A stretch of 64,000 bases of DNA from Desulfamplus sp964425195 (GCA_964425195.1 CAYRLG010000004.1:62001-126000), one strand, 5' to 3'; shown: positions 44,836 to 55,396, counted from the stretch's first letter. Numbers and translations are program-made. Notes: generated by a model from the letters alone, not told the origin.

Positions 44836-47800
44836 ATGAGCATCCAACAAGGTCAAATAGTTAAAAATTTAATACCTACTGAGACGGTTATAATTAATAA
44901 AGTTCAGAAACTTGGGACAGACTTTGCAGTTTCCTTTACAGGTGTAAATACAAATCGTTCAAGCACAAAAGTAATTAGTGCTGATATATTTGACTCGTTA
45001 GAAGTGCTTACTGAAGAAGGGACATTTAATTTTAAAGGTGATCCTGTAAATTTTGCACTATTTGCAGAAGCAGAGCGTATCAATTCAGCATATCAGTTTG
45101 ATCCATTATTTGCTGTAAATTGCAGCATAGTTGACCCGCTGCCTCATCAGGTTGAAGCTGTTTATAAATTTCTTCTGCCATTACCTAAAATACGCTTTTT
45201 ATTAGCTGATGATACAGGTGCTGGTAAAACCATTATGGTAGGTTTATTGATTAAAGAGCTTATCATGCGTGGTTTGATTGAGAGGATTTTAATTGTTACC
45301 CCAGGAGGATTGACAAAACAGTGGCAGGAAGATGAGATGGGAATAAAATTCAATCTTCCATTCACTCTTGTTAATCGCAGTCTATTTTCCTCTGACCCCA
45401 ATATTTTTCATACCGCACAAAAAATCATTACCTCTATTGATTTTATATCTAAAGAAGATGTGCTTAATGTTGCAAGCAACTCTAACTGGGATTTAATAGT
45501 ATTTGATGAGTGTCATAAACTTTCTGCTTATGACTATGGGAAAAAACAATATTTATCAAAACGATATAAGACAGCCCAGATTTTATCTCAACAGTGCGAA
45601 CACCTTTTACTGCTGACAGCAACACCTCACAGAGGTAGAACCGACACATTTAAGAAATTGTTGCAGATTCTTGATGAAGATATTTTTGCAACTAATGAAA
45701 TTGCATCAACAAGAATTAGAGAATTAGAGCATAATGGCATTAATAAATTTTTTATCCGCAGACTTAAAGAAGATATGAAAGATTGGCAGGGAAATCCACT
45801 GTTTAAAGATAGATTTACCAAAACAGTTGCATATCAATTAACACCAGAAGAAAAAGAGCTATATGATGCTGTAACTAAATATCTCTCCAAGAGAAAAGAA
45901 GAGGCATCAGAAAAAAAGAATATCCATGTTTCATTGGCTTTAACAGTTATGCAGCGAAGGTTGGCAAGTTCAATTTTTGCTATAAAAAATACATTAAATA
46001 GACGCTGGCAGGCATTGCAGGGGATAGTTGATGAAGTCAACAAAAATCCATCTTTATGGAAACAACGCCATAAGTTGGAAGAATTTGATATTGATAGTAT
46101 CGAAGAATATGATGAGTTGGAAGATGATGCAAGAGATGCTTTGGAAAACATCCTTTCAGATCCGCGTAAATTCAAGCTTTTTACCACAGCTAACAGTCTG
46201 CAGGAGATTCAGCAAGAGGCTGAAGAAGTAAAAAAACTTTTTTTAATGGCTGAAACACTCTATAACCGCAAGCAGGAAGAGAAAAAATTTCAGGAATTGC
46301 AGGAACTCTTGAAGTCAAATGGTGTTTTGGAGCATGGTGAGAAGTTAGTTATTTTCACTGAGCATAAAGATACTCTGTTGTATTTGGAGGATCGTCTTGC
46401 CAAAAGCGGTGGTTACAACGTAGTAACCATTCATGGAGGCAAGATGGTTGATGAACGGAGACAAGCCCAATCAGCTTTTGTCAGACCTGATGTTCAGATT
46501 CTTATTGCTACAGATGCAGCAGGAGAAGGAATCAACTTGCAGTTTTGCCGACTGCTTATAAATTGGGATATTCCATGGAATCCAAATCGTTTAGAGCAGC
46601 GAATGGGACGTATCCACAGATACGGACAAAAAAAAGATGTTCTGGTTTTTAACATGGTAGCAGGCAATACTAAAGAGGGTAAGGTTTTAGAGCGGCTCTT
46701 AACAAAACTTGATATTATCCGCGAAAGTATAGGTGACAACCGTGTTTATGATGTTATTCAAGATGTTTTGGAAAATATAAGTCTTGAGGCTATTATTAAT
46801 TCAGTATTCAATGGTAAAGAGTCTGCTTTAGATGAGTTTTTGGCTCAGGATAATGAGTCGTTAAAACAGAAATTTACTGAAAAGATAAAAGAACAAAAGG
46901 AGAAATTAGCCCACAGCACAGTTGATTACAAAGATGCAAGAATATTAAAAGAACAATCTGATGAAACCCGTTTGCAGCCAATTTACATACGTCTCTTTTT
47001 TGAAAAAGCATTTAACCATTTAGGAGGAGAATTTACAGCATTAAGACCTGATATTTTCAGGATTGACAAGCTGCCTGAATCAATTGCCCAAACCCTCAGC
47101 CGTGACTATAACATCTTTTCAGATACTATTCGTTCAGTTTTATTCTGTTTTGATAAACAGGTTTTTTTAGATTATCAGAATATTGGTGATTTGGGTAAAG
47201 TCCATTATATAAACCCTGGAAATCCTCTGTTTGATACGCTTCTTAAAGTGGTGCGTAACAAGTATCGGGAAGATATGTTAAAAGGGACGGTACTTATTTC
47301 GCCAGATGATAAGGAAGAGTATTTTGCATTTTTTGTTAAATCCCAGATTGTTGATAACAGAGCAAGTAAAAAAGATGAGAGTATTACTGATGAAAGGCTG
47401 TTGATAGTCTCCACAACCAAAAATGAAGATTTTCATGTTACCTCCCCAGCAAAGTTTATTGACCTTCATGCTCCTTCCCATTTTACCAAACAGATTCCCC
47501 CTCCTGTTCCAGTTAATAATGATGAGGTTGTCAACTGGAGCTATATGAACATTACTCAAAAACAGTTTGAAGATGCTAAATCCAATATGGAAAGAGATAT
47601 TGCAGACCGTAGAAGATATTTGGAATCTGCCTTTACTCAGGTGATTACTGACACAAGTATTCAGATTAATGATTTGCAAGGTAAACTATTGTTTGACCCA
47701 AAAGTATCTGACAAACTTAAAAAAAAGTTAGACAGACTCTATGAATTACAAAAAAAGAAGCAGAGTCGTTTGGAGAATTTAGAACTAATATCCCAGTTAA

Positions 47801-48270
47801 GCCCCAAAGCCCCTGAAATATTGGGCTGTGCATACGTTGTTCCTTTGACTCAAATAGAATATCAAGGTCATTACGGCATGAGTCGAGATGATGAAGCTGA
47901 AGCAATTGCCATGAAAACAGCAATTGATTATGAAATAGAACAAGGTTTTAAACCTGAAGATGTATCTAAAAATAATGAAGGTTATGATATAAGAAGCATA
48001 AGCCCTCAACTGCTGAAGCGTTATATTGAAGTAAAAGGGAGAAGCGGATCAGACGGCAGCGTAATGGTAAGCGAAAATGAGATGAACAGATTGGCACAGT
48101 TGGGCGACTCTGCTTGGCTCTATATTGTTATTAATTGTAAAACCAAACCAGAACTCTGCAGAATCCAAAATCCTGCAAAGAACTTAACATTTGAACTTAA
48201 ATCAAAGGGAGTTCAATATTTTCTGCCAATGGATGAGTGGAGAGCGGGAAAGCAAAAATATATCAAGTAA
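44836..48270 (+). CDS. SNF2/DEAD-like helicase with C-terminal DUF3883
   Basis: 1144 residues. RecA-like helicase with Walker A DDTGAGKT (125-132), DECH Walker B (IVFDECHK), and motif VI region ATDAAGEGINLQF with EQRMGRIHRYGQ. A long coiled-coil region follows. The last 110 residues are a DUF3883 domain with YDIRS and RYIEVKGRSG, an arrangement compatible with a PD-(D/E)xK-type nuclease or nuclease relic. Helicases of this type recur with DUF1156 methylases and DUF499 ATPases in defence islands related to DISARM. It is the first gene of the cassette and has its own 5' leader. Confidence 0.88.
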   Translation: MSIQQGQIVKNLIPTETVIINKVQKLGTDFAVSFTGVNTNRSSTKVISADIFDSLEVLTEEGTFNFKGDPVNFALFAEAERINSAYQFDPLFAVNCSIVDPLPHQVEAVYKFLLPLPKIRFLLADDTGAGKTIMVGLLIKELIMRGLIERILIVTPGGLTKQWQEDEMGIKFNLPFTLVNRSLFSSDPNIFHTAQKIITSIDFISKEDVLNVASNSNWDLIVFDECHKLSAYDYGKKQYLSKRYKTAQILSQQCEHLLLLTATPHRGRTDTFKKLLQILDEDIFATNEIASTRIRELEHNGINKFFIRRLKEDMKDWQGNPLFKDRFTKTVAYQLTPEEKELYDAVTKYLSKRKEEASEKKNIHVSLALTVMQRRLASSIFAIKNTLNRRWQALQGIVDEVNKNPSLWKQRHKLEEFDIDSIEEYDELEDDARDALENILSDPRKFKLFTTANSLQEIQQEAEEVKKLFLMAETLYNRKQEEKKFQELQELLKSNGVLEHGEKLVIFTEHKDTLLYLEDRLAKSGGYNVVTIHGGKMVDERRQAQSAFVRPDVQILIATDAAGEGINLQFCRLLINWDIPWNPNRLEQRMGRIHRYGQKKDVLVFNMVAGNTKEGKVLERLLTKLDIIRESIGDNRVYDVIQDVLENISLEAIINSVFNGKESALDEFLAQDNESLKQKFTEKIKEQKEKLAHSTVDYKDARILKEQSDETRLQPIYIRLFFEKAFNHLGGEFTALRPDIFRIDKLPESIAQTLSRDYNIFSDTIRSVLFCFDKQVFLDYQNIGDLGKVHYINPGNPLFDTLLKVVRNKYREDMLKGTVLISPDDKEEYFAFFVKSQIVDNRASKKDESITDERLLIVSTTKNEDFHVTSPAKFIDLHAPSHFTKQIPPPVPVNNDEVVNWSYMNITQKQFEDAKSNMERDIADRRRYLESAFTQVITDTSIQINDLQGKLLFDPKVSDKLKKKLDRLYELQKKKQSRLENLELISQLSPKAPEILGCAYVVPLTQIEYQGHYGMSRDDEAEAIAMKTAIDYEIEQGFKPEDVSKNNEGYDIRSISPQLLKRYIEVKGRSGSDGSVMVSENEMNRLAQLGDSAWLYIVINCKTKPELCRIQNPAKNLTFELKSKGVQYFLPMDEWRAGKQKYIK

Positions 48271-48318
48271 AACAAATTAGAAATATTTTCCTCAAATATA
48301 AAATAGGAGATGCCAAAC

Positions 48319-48531
48319 ATGAATAAACGATATGAAATTATTTTATATTGGAGTCAGGAAGATGACGCTTTTATTGCTGAAGTGCCTGAATTAGCTGGGT
48401 GTATGGCTGATGGTAAAACTTATGAAGAAGCATTGAAAAATGTTGAAATTATAATCAATGAATGGATAGAAACTGCAATCTCTTTAAATAGACACATCCC
48501 TGAACCAAAAGGTAAATTAATGTATGCTTAA
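48319..48531 (+). CDS. HicB-like antitoxin-family protein
   Basis: 70 residues from the ATG at 48319. An ATG at 48310 sits too close to the AGGAG site. It has the HicB fold signature: YEIILYWSQEDDAFIAEVPELAGCMADGxTYEEALKNV, with EWIETAI. No HicA toxin or DNA-binding tail is visible, so it is an orphan. It overlaps the methylase start by 8 bp and is therefore part of the defence operon. Confidence 0.85.
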   Translation: MNKRYEIILYWSQEDDAFIAEVPELAGCMADGKTYEEALKNVEIIINEWIETAISLNRHIPEPKGKLMYA

Positions 48532-51500
48532 TAACCCCAAAAAACTAATCGAAGCTGCAATGCCGATAAAAGAAATCTCGGCTGAAAGTGTGCGTGATAA
48601 ATCCATTCGTCATGGTCATATTTCAACGCTGCACTTATGGTGGGCAAGACGACCTCTGCCTGTCTGCCGTGCTGTGGTATTTGCAAGCCTTGTTCCTGAT
48701 CCTCTTGATGAAAACTGCCCTAAAGCATTTAAAGATGCTGTTGATATTCTGCTTGGAAAATCTAACAATCAGGGAGACCCGTATAAGCCGTATTCTGACA
48801 TTCCTTGGACAACTATTTTTGATGAAATGGAAGATAATCTTAGAAACCGCCTTCAGATGTTTATTGGCAAATTTTCTGATGATATGCAGAAACACCTGAA
48901 AGGGAATGCTCCAAAACCTGCGGCTGGCAAGATGCTGTCTGATTACTCTCTTATAAAATGGGATAACAAGAACAACGAAGAGATTATCAATAAAGCAAGA
49001 AAGCTGATTTTTGTAAGTTATCAATCATCACAAACAGACTCTGCACTTTCTGCTGAAGATTTATTGATTCAATTTGATCTGCTTTATGGAAATATCAAGC
49101 AGGCTGAAAAAGATTTTTATTCACTGTCTGACCGTCATCTTGAAACTGAGATTTCAAAAGTTAAAGCAAAGAATTTAGAGAATGCAATAAACGCATTTCT
49201 TGAAAAAATGCCGAGAGTTTTTGATCCTTTTGCTGGCGGTGGTGCAATTCCTTTAGAAGCTGCACGTTTAGGGTGTCAAAGTTTTGGTAATGATTTAAAC
49301 CCTGTTGCCCATATTATTCAAAAAGGAAGTTTAGAATTTCCGCAAAAATACGGCAAACCAATAACCTACAGCAAGGCAGAATTTATAAAAATCTATGGAG
49401 AAGATGAATATACAAAAGCATTAAGCACTCAATCAAGCAATGGTTTTGAAATCATAACCAGCAGTCAGATTACTATAAATAACCGTTTATCCTTTGATGT
49501 TGAATTTTACGCCCGAAAACTTTTGAAACTTGCAGAAGCAGAAATTGGTCAATATTATCCTGCTGATGAAAACGGCAATAAACCAATTGCCTATTACTGG
49601 GCAAGAGTCGGCACTTGCTCAAATCCAAGCTGTAGAGCAGAAGTTCCTCTGCTCAAAGGGTTCTATTTAGCAAACACCAAAACAAAACAGGTATATTTAA
49701 AGCCTATTATAAAAGGAACTCAGATTGATTTTGAGATAAAGAGTGGTAAATGTGAAAAAAAAGGATGGATGGGAAAAAGTCTTATTTGCCCTTGCTGTGG
49801 TGCAGCAACAGCAGTAAAAGAGTTAAAAAATCAAGCTGTTAATCAAGGTTTAAAAGAGAGACTTACCGCAGTTATTGTAGATTCAGAAAATGGAAAAGGT
49901 TATCGTCTGCCGACCGTTCAAGAAAAAAATATTTCAAATATTAACAAAAACTTAATAAATCCTCTTTTTATTCCTAATGAGGATATGAATCCAATACCAG
50001 ATTTAGTAAGTGGTAGAGGTTGGGGAATAAACAAGTGGTCTCAAATGTTCTCGCCTCGGCAACTCCTATCCATGCAGACCTTAGTCTCAAAATTACAAGA
50101 AATCAAAGCAGAACTAAAGCCGCAACAAAGCGATTACGCAAAAGCAGTGGTAACTTATTTGTCATTTATCATAAATAAATCTGCAGACTATAATTCATCT
50201 TTTTGTACTTGGCATTCGGGACGGGAAGTAATCGGTCATGTTTTTACTAAACAAGCAATACAAATGGTTTTTGACTTCCCAGAAGTATATCCTTTAACAA
50301 AAAGCAGTGGTGGTATTTATAATATGATAGATTGGATTAGTAGATACATTAAATCTGAACCAAATGATTTTTGGGCGAAATCCAATAACGCATCAAGCGG
50401 TGATAAATCTCAATTCCCCAGTAAATTTCTTACTACAGTTATTACAGACCCGCCTTACTATGACGCAATAGCCTACGCAGATTTATCAGATTTTTTCTAT
50501 GTTTGGTTTAAACGCATTTTGTCAGATATTTATCCTCTGAATTTTGCCACTCCTCAAACTCCCAAAAGCGAAGAATGCACAGCCTTAAAACACCACCACG
50601 ATAACAGCAAAGAAAAAGCAAAATCACATTTTGAAAATAAACTTTTACAAATTTTTGATGCTATAGAATACCAAACATCTGATATTGTCAGCATTATGTT
50701 TGCTCATCAAAGCACTGAAGCATGGACAACTCTTTGTAATTCTATTCTTGGTGCAAGAATGAATATTACTGGTAGTTGGGCAATAGATACTGAAATGGCA
50801 AATAGAACTTTAGGTTTGGCTGGGGCTGTTTTAGCATCCTCAGTAACTGTTTCTTGCAAGCCAGCCCAGAGGCAGGGAATCGGTGATTATAAAGATGTTA
50901 AAAAAGCTGTAGAAAAAACAGTCTCCATGCAGGTTGATGAGTTATATCGTTTGGGTTTTAGAGGTGCTGATTTACTGACAGCTTGTTTTGGTCAGGCAGT
51001 CAGCGAATTTGGAAAATATGAACAGGTAGAAAAAGCTGATGGAAGCACGGTAACAGTTGCAGATTTGCTGGACATGGCAAAAGAGAGTGCCTTTAATGCC
51101 TTGCTCAAAGGTTTTGATGGAGACGATTTTACAAAGTTTTATATCGGCTGGCTTCAGCTTTACAGCTTTACAGAAACAGATTTTGATGACGCTGCAAAGT
51201 TCAGCAGGGTTGGGCTTAATGTAAATGTAGGTGATTTATTTAAAACAAATATTTTCATCAAAAACGGCAATAAACAGACACTCGGCACATTTGAAGATAG
51301 AGCAGCTGCTGATAAAAAATTGGGCATAAAAGAGGACAGCTTTTTGATTGATAAAGCTCATCGGGCAATGGCTCTTTACAAAGGAACAAACAGAGCAAAC
51401 CTGACTGCATATATAAAAGAAGCTGGTTCTGATGCAGAGAGCAGTTTCTGGCGTGTTCTTACATCTCTTTGTGAAGTTCTGCCAAATGGCTGTGATGACC

Positions 51501-51595
51501 ATAAACAGGCATCAGGATTGATTAATAATAAAGACAGCTTGATAAGAGAGAGTAAAGAGAGCGTTCTGAAATTAGAGCAGTCTGAGATGTTTTGA
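48524..51595 (+). CDS. DUF1156-family DNA methyltransferase
   Basis: 1023 residues. The N-terminal DUF1156 segment (KLIEAAMPIKEISAESVRDKS, HISTLHLWWARRPLP) is followed by the S-adenosylmethionine motif DPFAGGG (234-240) and, about 400 residues later, the catalytic DPPY (642-645), as in amino-methylating (N6-adenine or N4-cytosine) enzymes. The insert contains a zinc-ribbon pair (CSNPSC ... CPCC). Such enzymes occur with a helicase and a DUF499 ATPase in anti-phage cassettes, where the methylase marks self DNA. The specificity cannot be read from sequence. Confidence 0.88.
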   Translation: MLNNPKKLIEAAMPIKEISAESVRDKSIRHGHISTLHLWWARRPLPVCRAVVFASLVPDPLDENCPKAFKDAVDILLGKSNNQGDPYKPYSDIPWTTIFDEMEDNLRNRLQMFIGKFSDDMQKHLKGNAPKPAAGKMLSDYSLIKWDNKNNEEIINKARKLIFVSYQSSQTDSALSAEDLLIQFDLLYGNIKQAEKDFYSLSDRHLETEISKVKAKNLENAINAFLEKMPRVFDPFAGGGAIPLEAARLGCQSFGNDLNPVAHIIQKGSLEFPQKYGKPITYSKAEFIKIYGEDEYTKALSTQSSNGFEIITSSQITINNRLSFDVEFYARKLLKLAEAEIGQYYPADENGNKPIAYYWARVGTCSNPSCRAEVPLLKGFYLANTKTKQVYLKPIIKGTQIDFEIKSGKCEKKGWMGKSLICPCCGAATAVKELKNQAVNQGLKERLTAVIVDSENGKGYRLPTVQEKNISNINKNLINPLFIPNEDMNPIPDLVSGRGWGINKWSQMFSPRQLLSMQTLVSKLQEIKAELKPQQSDYAKAVVTYLSFIINKSADYNSSFCTWHSGREVIGHVFTKQAIQMVFDFPEVYPLTKSSGGIYNMIDWISRYIKSEPNDFWAKSNNASSGDKSQFPSKFLTTVITDPPYYDAIAYADLSDFFYVWFKRILSDIYPLNFATPQTPKSEECTALKHHHDNSKEKAKSHFENKLLQIFDAIEYQTSDIVSIMFAHQSTEAWTTLCNSILGARMNITGSWAIDTEMANRTLGLAGAVLASSVTVSCKPAQRQGIGDYKDVKKAVEKTVSMQVDELYRLGFRGADLLTACFGQAVSEFGKYEQVEKADGSTVTVADLLDMAKESAFNALLKGFDGDDFTKFYIGWLQLYSFTETDFDDAAKFSRVGLNVNVGDLFKTNIFIKNGNKQTLGTFEDRAAADKKLGIKEDSFLIDKAHRAMALYKGTNRANLTAYIKEAGSDAESSFWRVLTSLCEVLPNGCDDHKQASGLINNKDSLIRESKESVLKLEQSEMF

Positions 51596-51619
51596 CAATT
51601 ATTAAAGGAGATGTGAAAA

Positions 51620-51844
51620 ATGAATATAAATAACATTCTTGAGTCTGTGGATCATTTTTCATACGAGCAGTTAGACTTTCTTATTGGTATTTTAAATAAA
51701 CGTCAAATTGAAAAAAGACGAGAAGAGATAGCTCAAAATGCTGTTAAAGCCATAGCATCATTTCATAAGGGAGAATTAAAAACAGAAACTGCTGATGAAT
51801 TAATTAAAAGACTTCAGCTCAGGGCGATGGGCAATAAAAAATAA
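51620..51844 (+). CDS. Small antitoxin-like protein
   Basis: 74 residues with AAAGGAG before the ATG. It has the pattern of short helical antitoxins (LESVDHFSYEQLDFLIGILNxR, then KRREEIAQNAVKAI) that normally precede RelE/ParE toxins. No toxin follows; the next gene is a Uma2-like nuclease. Function unknown. It may be a remnant or a small regulator of the cassette. Confidence 0.6.
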   Translation: MNINNILESVDHFSYEQLDFLIGILNKRQIEKRREEIAQNAVKAIASFHKGELKTETADELIKRLQLRAMGNKK

Positions 51845-51885
51845 AAACTACAATCTCAAAGGTGTAGAATAGGAGATATAAAATC

Positions 51886-52515
51886 ATGCTTGCACACAAA
51901 AATTTATTAGAGAAATTTAGTTATGCAGATTACCTTGCATGGTCTGAAGATGAACGCTTTGAGATTATAGAAGGCGTTATTTATGATATGTCTCCAGCAC
52001 CAAGCATAAAGCATCAGGATATATCTTTTAGATTGGCTGGTATTTTTTACCAGTGCTTAAAAAAAAGCAGATGCAGAGCATTTACAGCCCCTTTTGATGT
52101 TATGCTTATTGAAGAAAAGCAGCGGCTGCATCTATTGGAAAATAAGAGTGCTGGAGATAAAGATATTGTGGAATATAAAGATATTCAGACAGTTGTGCAG
52201 CCTGATCTTGTTGTTGTATGCAATGATAAAAAGCTGAAAGAGCGGGGTTGTTTTGGTTCTCCTGATATAACTGTTGAGATTCTTTCAAAATCAACTGCAT
52301 ACAAAGATGAAACTGAAAAACTTAAAATTTATGAAAAACACGGAGTTAAAGAATATTGGATTATTAATCCAGATGCAGAATATATAATGGTTTATCGGCT
52401 TGACGGGATAAAGTATGGAAAACCAGAGTATTTAATAAAAGGCGATACTTTAATAAGCTGTGCTGTTGAGGGATTAGTTGTTGATCTGGCAGAGCTTTGG
52501 GGTGCTGTTAAATAA
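51886..52515 (+). CDS. Uma2-family PD-(D/E)xK endonuclease-like protein
   Basis: 209 residues, AGGAG before the ATG. The Uma2 (DUF820) core is intact: DERFEIIEGVIYDM, VVQPDLVVV, GSPDITVEILSKSTAYKDETEKLKIYEKHGVKEYWIINP. The family has a restriction-endonuclease-like fold but its substrates are poorly known. It lies inside the operon between the methylase and the DUF499 ATPase. It could supply nuclease activity in place of the phospholipase-D nuclease seen in related cassettes (inference). Confidence 0.85.
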   Translation: MLAHKNLLEKFSYADYLAWSEDERFEIIEGVIYDMSPAPSIKHQDISFRLAGIFYQCLKKSRCRAFTAPFDVMLIEEKQRLHLLENKSAGDKDIVEYKDIQTVVQPDLVVVCNDKKLKERGCFGSPDITVEILSKSTAYKDETEKLKIYEKHGVKEYWIINPDAEYIMVYRLDGIKYGKPEYLIKGDTLISCAVEGLVVDLAELWGAVK

Positions 52516-52564
52516 ACAGCAGCTGAAAGAACTTAATGATTTGAATATAGGAGAAATTAAACCC

Positions 52565-55396
52565 ATGAAACCTTGGTTTGAAATTGTTAAGCCTCATAAA
52601 GATATTCAAGATGGTAATTTAGATGAATCTATTTTTGCGGCTGATTTGTCAGAGGCAGCACAAGGAAAAGGCAGAGAAATCTATGCTGATCCTGAGATGT
52701 TTTTTAAGAAAACCTGCTTTACTTCTGGAATAAAAAATATTGCCAAAAGAGTTTTGCAGGGACTTGGAGGAAGACAAGATTCAGACAACAGGGTTATATC
52801 ACTTCAGACAGGTTTTGGAGGTGGAAAAACACATACTCTTATATCGCTTTTTCATTTAGCAAAATTAGGAAAAAAAGCAGGAGCAAGCCGATATACAAAA
52901 GATTTGACGGCATTTACTGGAGAAATAAATTTTGACTCTGCAAATATTGCTGTTTTTACAAATAAAACCAATGACACTGCTCAAGGCAGACAGACAGATG
53001 GATTTGTCATTAAAACATTATGGGGAGAATTAGCATATCAGTTAGGCGGTAAAGATGCATATCAGGTTATTCAGGTAAATGATGAACGACAGATTGCTCC
53101 TAAAGGTCTGTTCAAGAAAATATTGGAACAATGTAAACCAGCATTAATACTTATTGATGAGCTGGCAGACTATTGTGTAAGTGCATCAGGTGTTAAAGTC
53201 GGAGCAAGTAATTTAAGCGATCAGACAATAAGTTTTATGCAGGAGCTGACAGAAGCAGTTTCAGGAACTGACCAGTGCGTTATGATAGCAACACTTCCTG
53301 CAAGTGCTCAAGAAGTTGCGTCATCATCTATTTCATCGCAGATTTTATCTTCATTAGAGCATCGCATCATAAGGGTTGGTGCAAATCTTAAACCAGTAGA
53401 AGATGATGAAATCTTTGAAGTAATAAGAAGAAGGCTTTTTGAAGATTTAGGTGATTTAGATGAAATTAATAAAGTAATTGCTGCATATTCTGGATTTTAT
53501 CAATCAATGTTTAGTGAAATCCCTAAGTATGCACTTCAGTCAGAATATGTTGAAAAACTAAGAAAATCTTATCCTTTTCATCCTGAATTGATTGATATGT
53601 TTAGATTACGCTGGGCGAGCAATCCATATTTTCAGCGAACAAGAGGGGTTTTAAGAATTTTGGCAGCTATTGTGTCAGACCTTTGGAAAAGAAAAAACTC
53701 TTGTTCAGACTATAATTATACTGCAAAAAATCAATTTCTTATCCATACATCTAATGTCAATCTATCAAATGTAGAAGCAATAACAAGCCAGATTACAATG
53801 CTTAATGGTGCAAGCTGGGATTCTGTTATTAATGCGGATATTTCAGGCTCATCATCAAATGCTTTTAGAATAGATGATGAGATTAAACAGTTAGGTATTA
53901 ATAAGATAACTCAAGGCATTGCTGCTACAATATTGTTAGGCACATTTGGCTCTAAAGGACAGAATAAAGGTGTCAGCATTGATGAGATTAAGTTGTGCAT
54001 GATAACGCCAGAGGGTTTTAATCATAATGACATAAACGGTGCAATTGATCGTATGGAGGCAAATGCTCATTATCTATATTTCAGCAGCACTGCATCTCAA
54101 AAACGATATTGGTTTGATACTACTCCGAATATAAATATCCTTATAAATCAAGCAAAAGGTGATATAAATAAAGCTGATATAATGGCTGAAATAATAAAAA
54201 GAATTAAAGATAAGACAAAATCTGCTCAATTTTTTAATGTTTTAGTTGATCCTTCAGAAGATATACCAGAGCAGATAAAACCAACTTTAATTCTTTTAAA
54301 TCCTAAATATTTAGTGTCCTCTAATGAGTTAAGCACATCTGCTAAAAAAATTATTGAAAAAATAGCTGCTAAAAAAGGCAATAGTGAGAGAATATACCGC
54401 AACACTATCTTATTTTTAATCTGTTCTGAAATGGGTTTTAGTAAATTGCAGGAGCATATTAGAAATTATTTGGCATGTAATAAGATAAGTCAGGAGTATG
54501 CTTCTCAATTAACCAAAGAGCAAAAAACAGATATAAACAAAAGAATAGAAGATGCAGGTAAAGAATTTGAGCGTTCATTGGTTTTGGCTTACTCTGTTTT
54601 GGGGAAATACTCAGTTAAAAATGGAATTGAATTATTAGTAGTTAAGCAGTCTAAAGATAATTTTCAACATTATATAAGCAATGACTTAATTTCAACTTTG
54701 AAAGAGGAAGAGTGGCTTTTAGATTCAATTGGATTAAACAAATTGCGAAGCAGCAATCTGCTGCCAACAAAAGATTACAGCATTAGGGCAAAAGATATTT
54801 ACGATGCTTTTATCAGATTTGACGATAAACCAATGGTTACAGGTCAGGATGCTGTTGCTAAGAGTCTTTTAAAATATTGTTATAATGGGGAATACTGCAT
54901 TGCTGCTGGAGAAAACGGCAATTTTACAAAATTCTTTTTTAAAGAAAATGTGCCGTTTTTTGATATAAACGACACAACATATTGGCTGGTTGATAAAAGT
55001 TTGAGACCCCAGCCTTCATTACCACCAGATATAGATAGAATTAATTATGATGATAAAAAAGGGAATAAAAAGATTTCTGAAGAGATGGTTGAAAATTCTG
55101 TTGCAGAAAGAGAAACTACTTCAACAAATACAACTCATGTAAAACCCAATATAGATGACGCAATAAAAAAATTCAAATCTCTGACTGTTTCAGGTAAAGT
55201 GCCTTTGGAGAATTATACAGAACTGTTTAATTATTTTATTGCTCCGTTTGCCATGAGTGGCAACAAGATTGATATTGAAGTGAAATTTAGAATAAAATCA
55301 ACCGATAGCAGCCCTATAGATGAATCAATGCAGCAATATAAATCTGTAAAAGAAGCTGCAAAGCAGTTGAATCTCAATTTTGAAGAAGATATATAA
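52565..55396 (+). CDS. DUF499 P-loop ATPase
   Basis: 943 residues from the ATG at 52565, which has ATAGGAG upstream and begins with the family start MKPWFEIVKPHKDI. A longer reading from 52478 would overlap the Uma2 gene. Walker A is GFGGGKT (83-89) and Walker B LILIDELADY. A long helical C-terminal part follows. DUF499 ATPases accompany DUF1156 methylases in defence cassettes and are compared with BREX PglY/BrxC ATPases. Last gene of the cassette. Confidence 0.88.
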   Translation: MKPWFEIVKPHKDIQDGNLDESIFAADLSEAAQGKGREIYADPEMFFKKTCFTSGIKNIAKRVLQGLGGRQDSDNRVISLQTGFGGGKTHTLISLFHLAKLGKKAGASRYTKDLTAFTGEINFDSANIAVFTNKTNDTAQGRQTDGFVIKTLWGELAYQLGGKDAYQVIQVNDERQIAPKGLFKKILEQCKPALILIDELADYCVSASGVKVGASNLSDQTISFMQELTEAVSGTDQCVMIATLPASAQEVASSSISSQILSSLEHRIIRVGANLKPVEDDEIFEVIRRRLFEDLGDLDEINKVIAAYSGFYQSMFSEIPKYALQSEYVEKLRKSYPFHPELIDMFRLRWASNPYFQRTRGVLRILAAIVSDLWKRKNSCSDYNYTAKNQFLIHTSNVNLSNVEAITSQITMLNGASWDSVINADISGSSSNAFRIDDEIKQLGINKITQGIAATILLGTFGSKGQNKGVSIDEIKLCMITPEGFNHNDINGAIDRMEANAHYLYFSSTASQKRYWFDTTPNINILINQAKGDINKADIMAEIIKRIKDKTKSAQFFNVLVDPSEDIPEQIKPTLILLNPKYLVSSNELSTSAKKIIEKIAAKKGNSERIYRNTILFLICSEMGFSKLQEHIRNYLACNKISQEYASQLTKEQKTDINKRIEDAGKEFERSLVLAYSVLGKYSVKNGIELLVVKQSKDNFQHYISNDLISTLKEEEWLLDSIGLNKLRSSNLLPTKDYSIRAKDIYDAFIRFDDKPMVTGQDAVAKSLLKYCYNGEYCIAAGENGNFTKFFFKENVPFFDINDTTYWLVDKSLRPQPSLPPDIDRINYDDKKGNKKISEEMVENSVAERETTSTNTTHVKPNIDDAIKKFKSLTVSGKVPLENYTELFNYFIAPFAMSGNKIDIEVKFRIKSTDSSPIDESMQQYKSVKEAAKQLNLNFEEDI

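Noticed and set aside
52478..52564. Longer start of the DUF499 ATPase overlapping Uma2
   Set aside because: The ATG at 52565 has AGGAG upstream and begins with the family's MKPW start.
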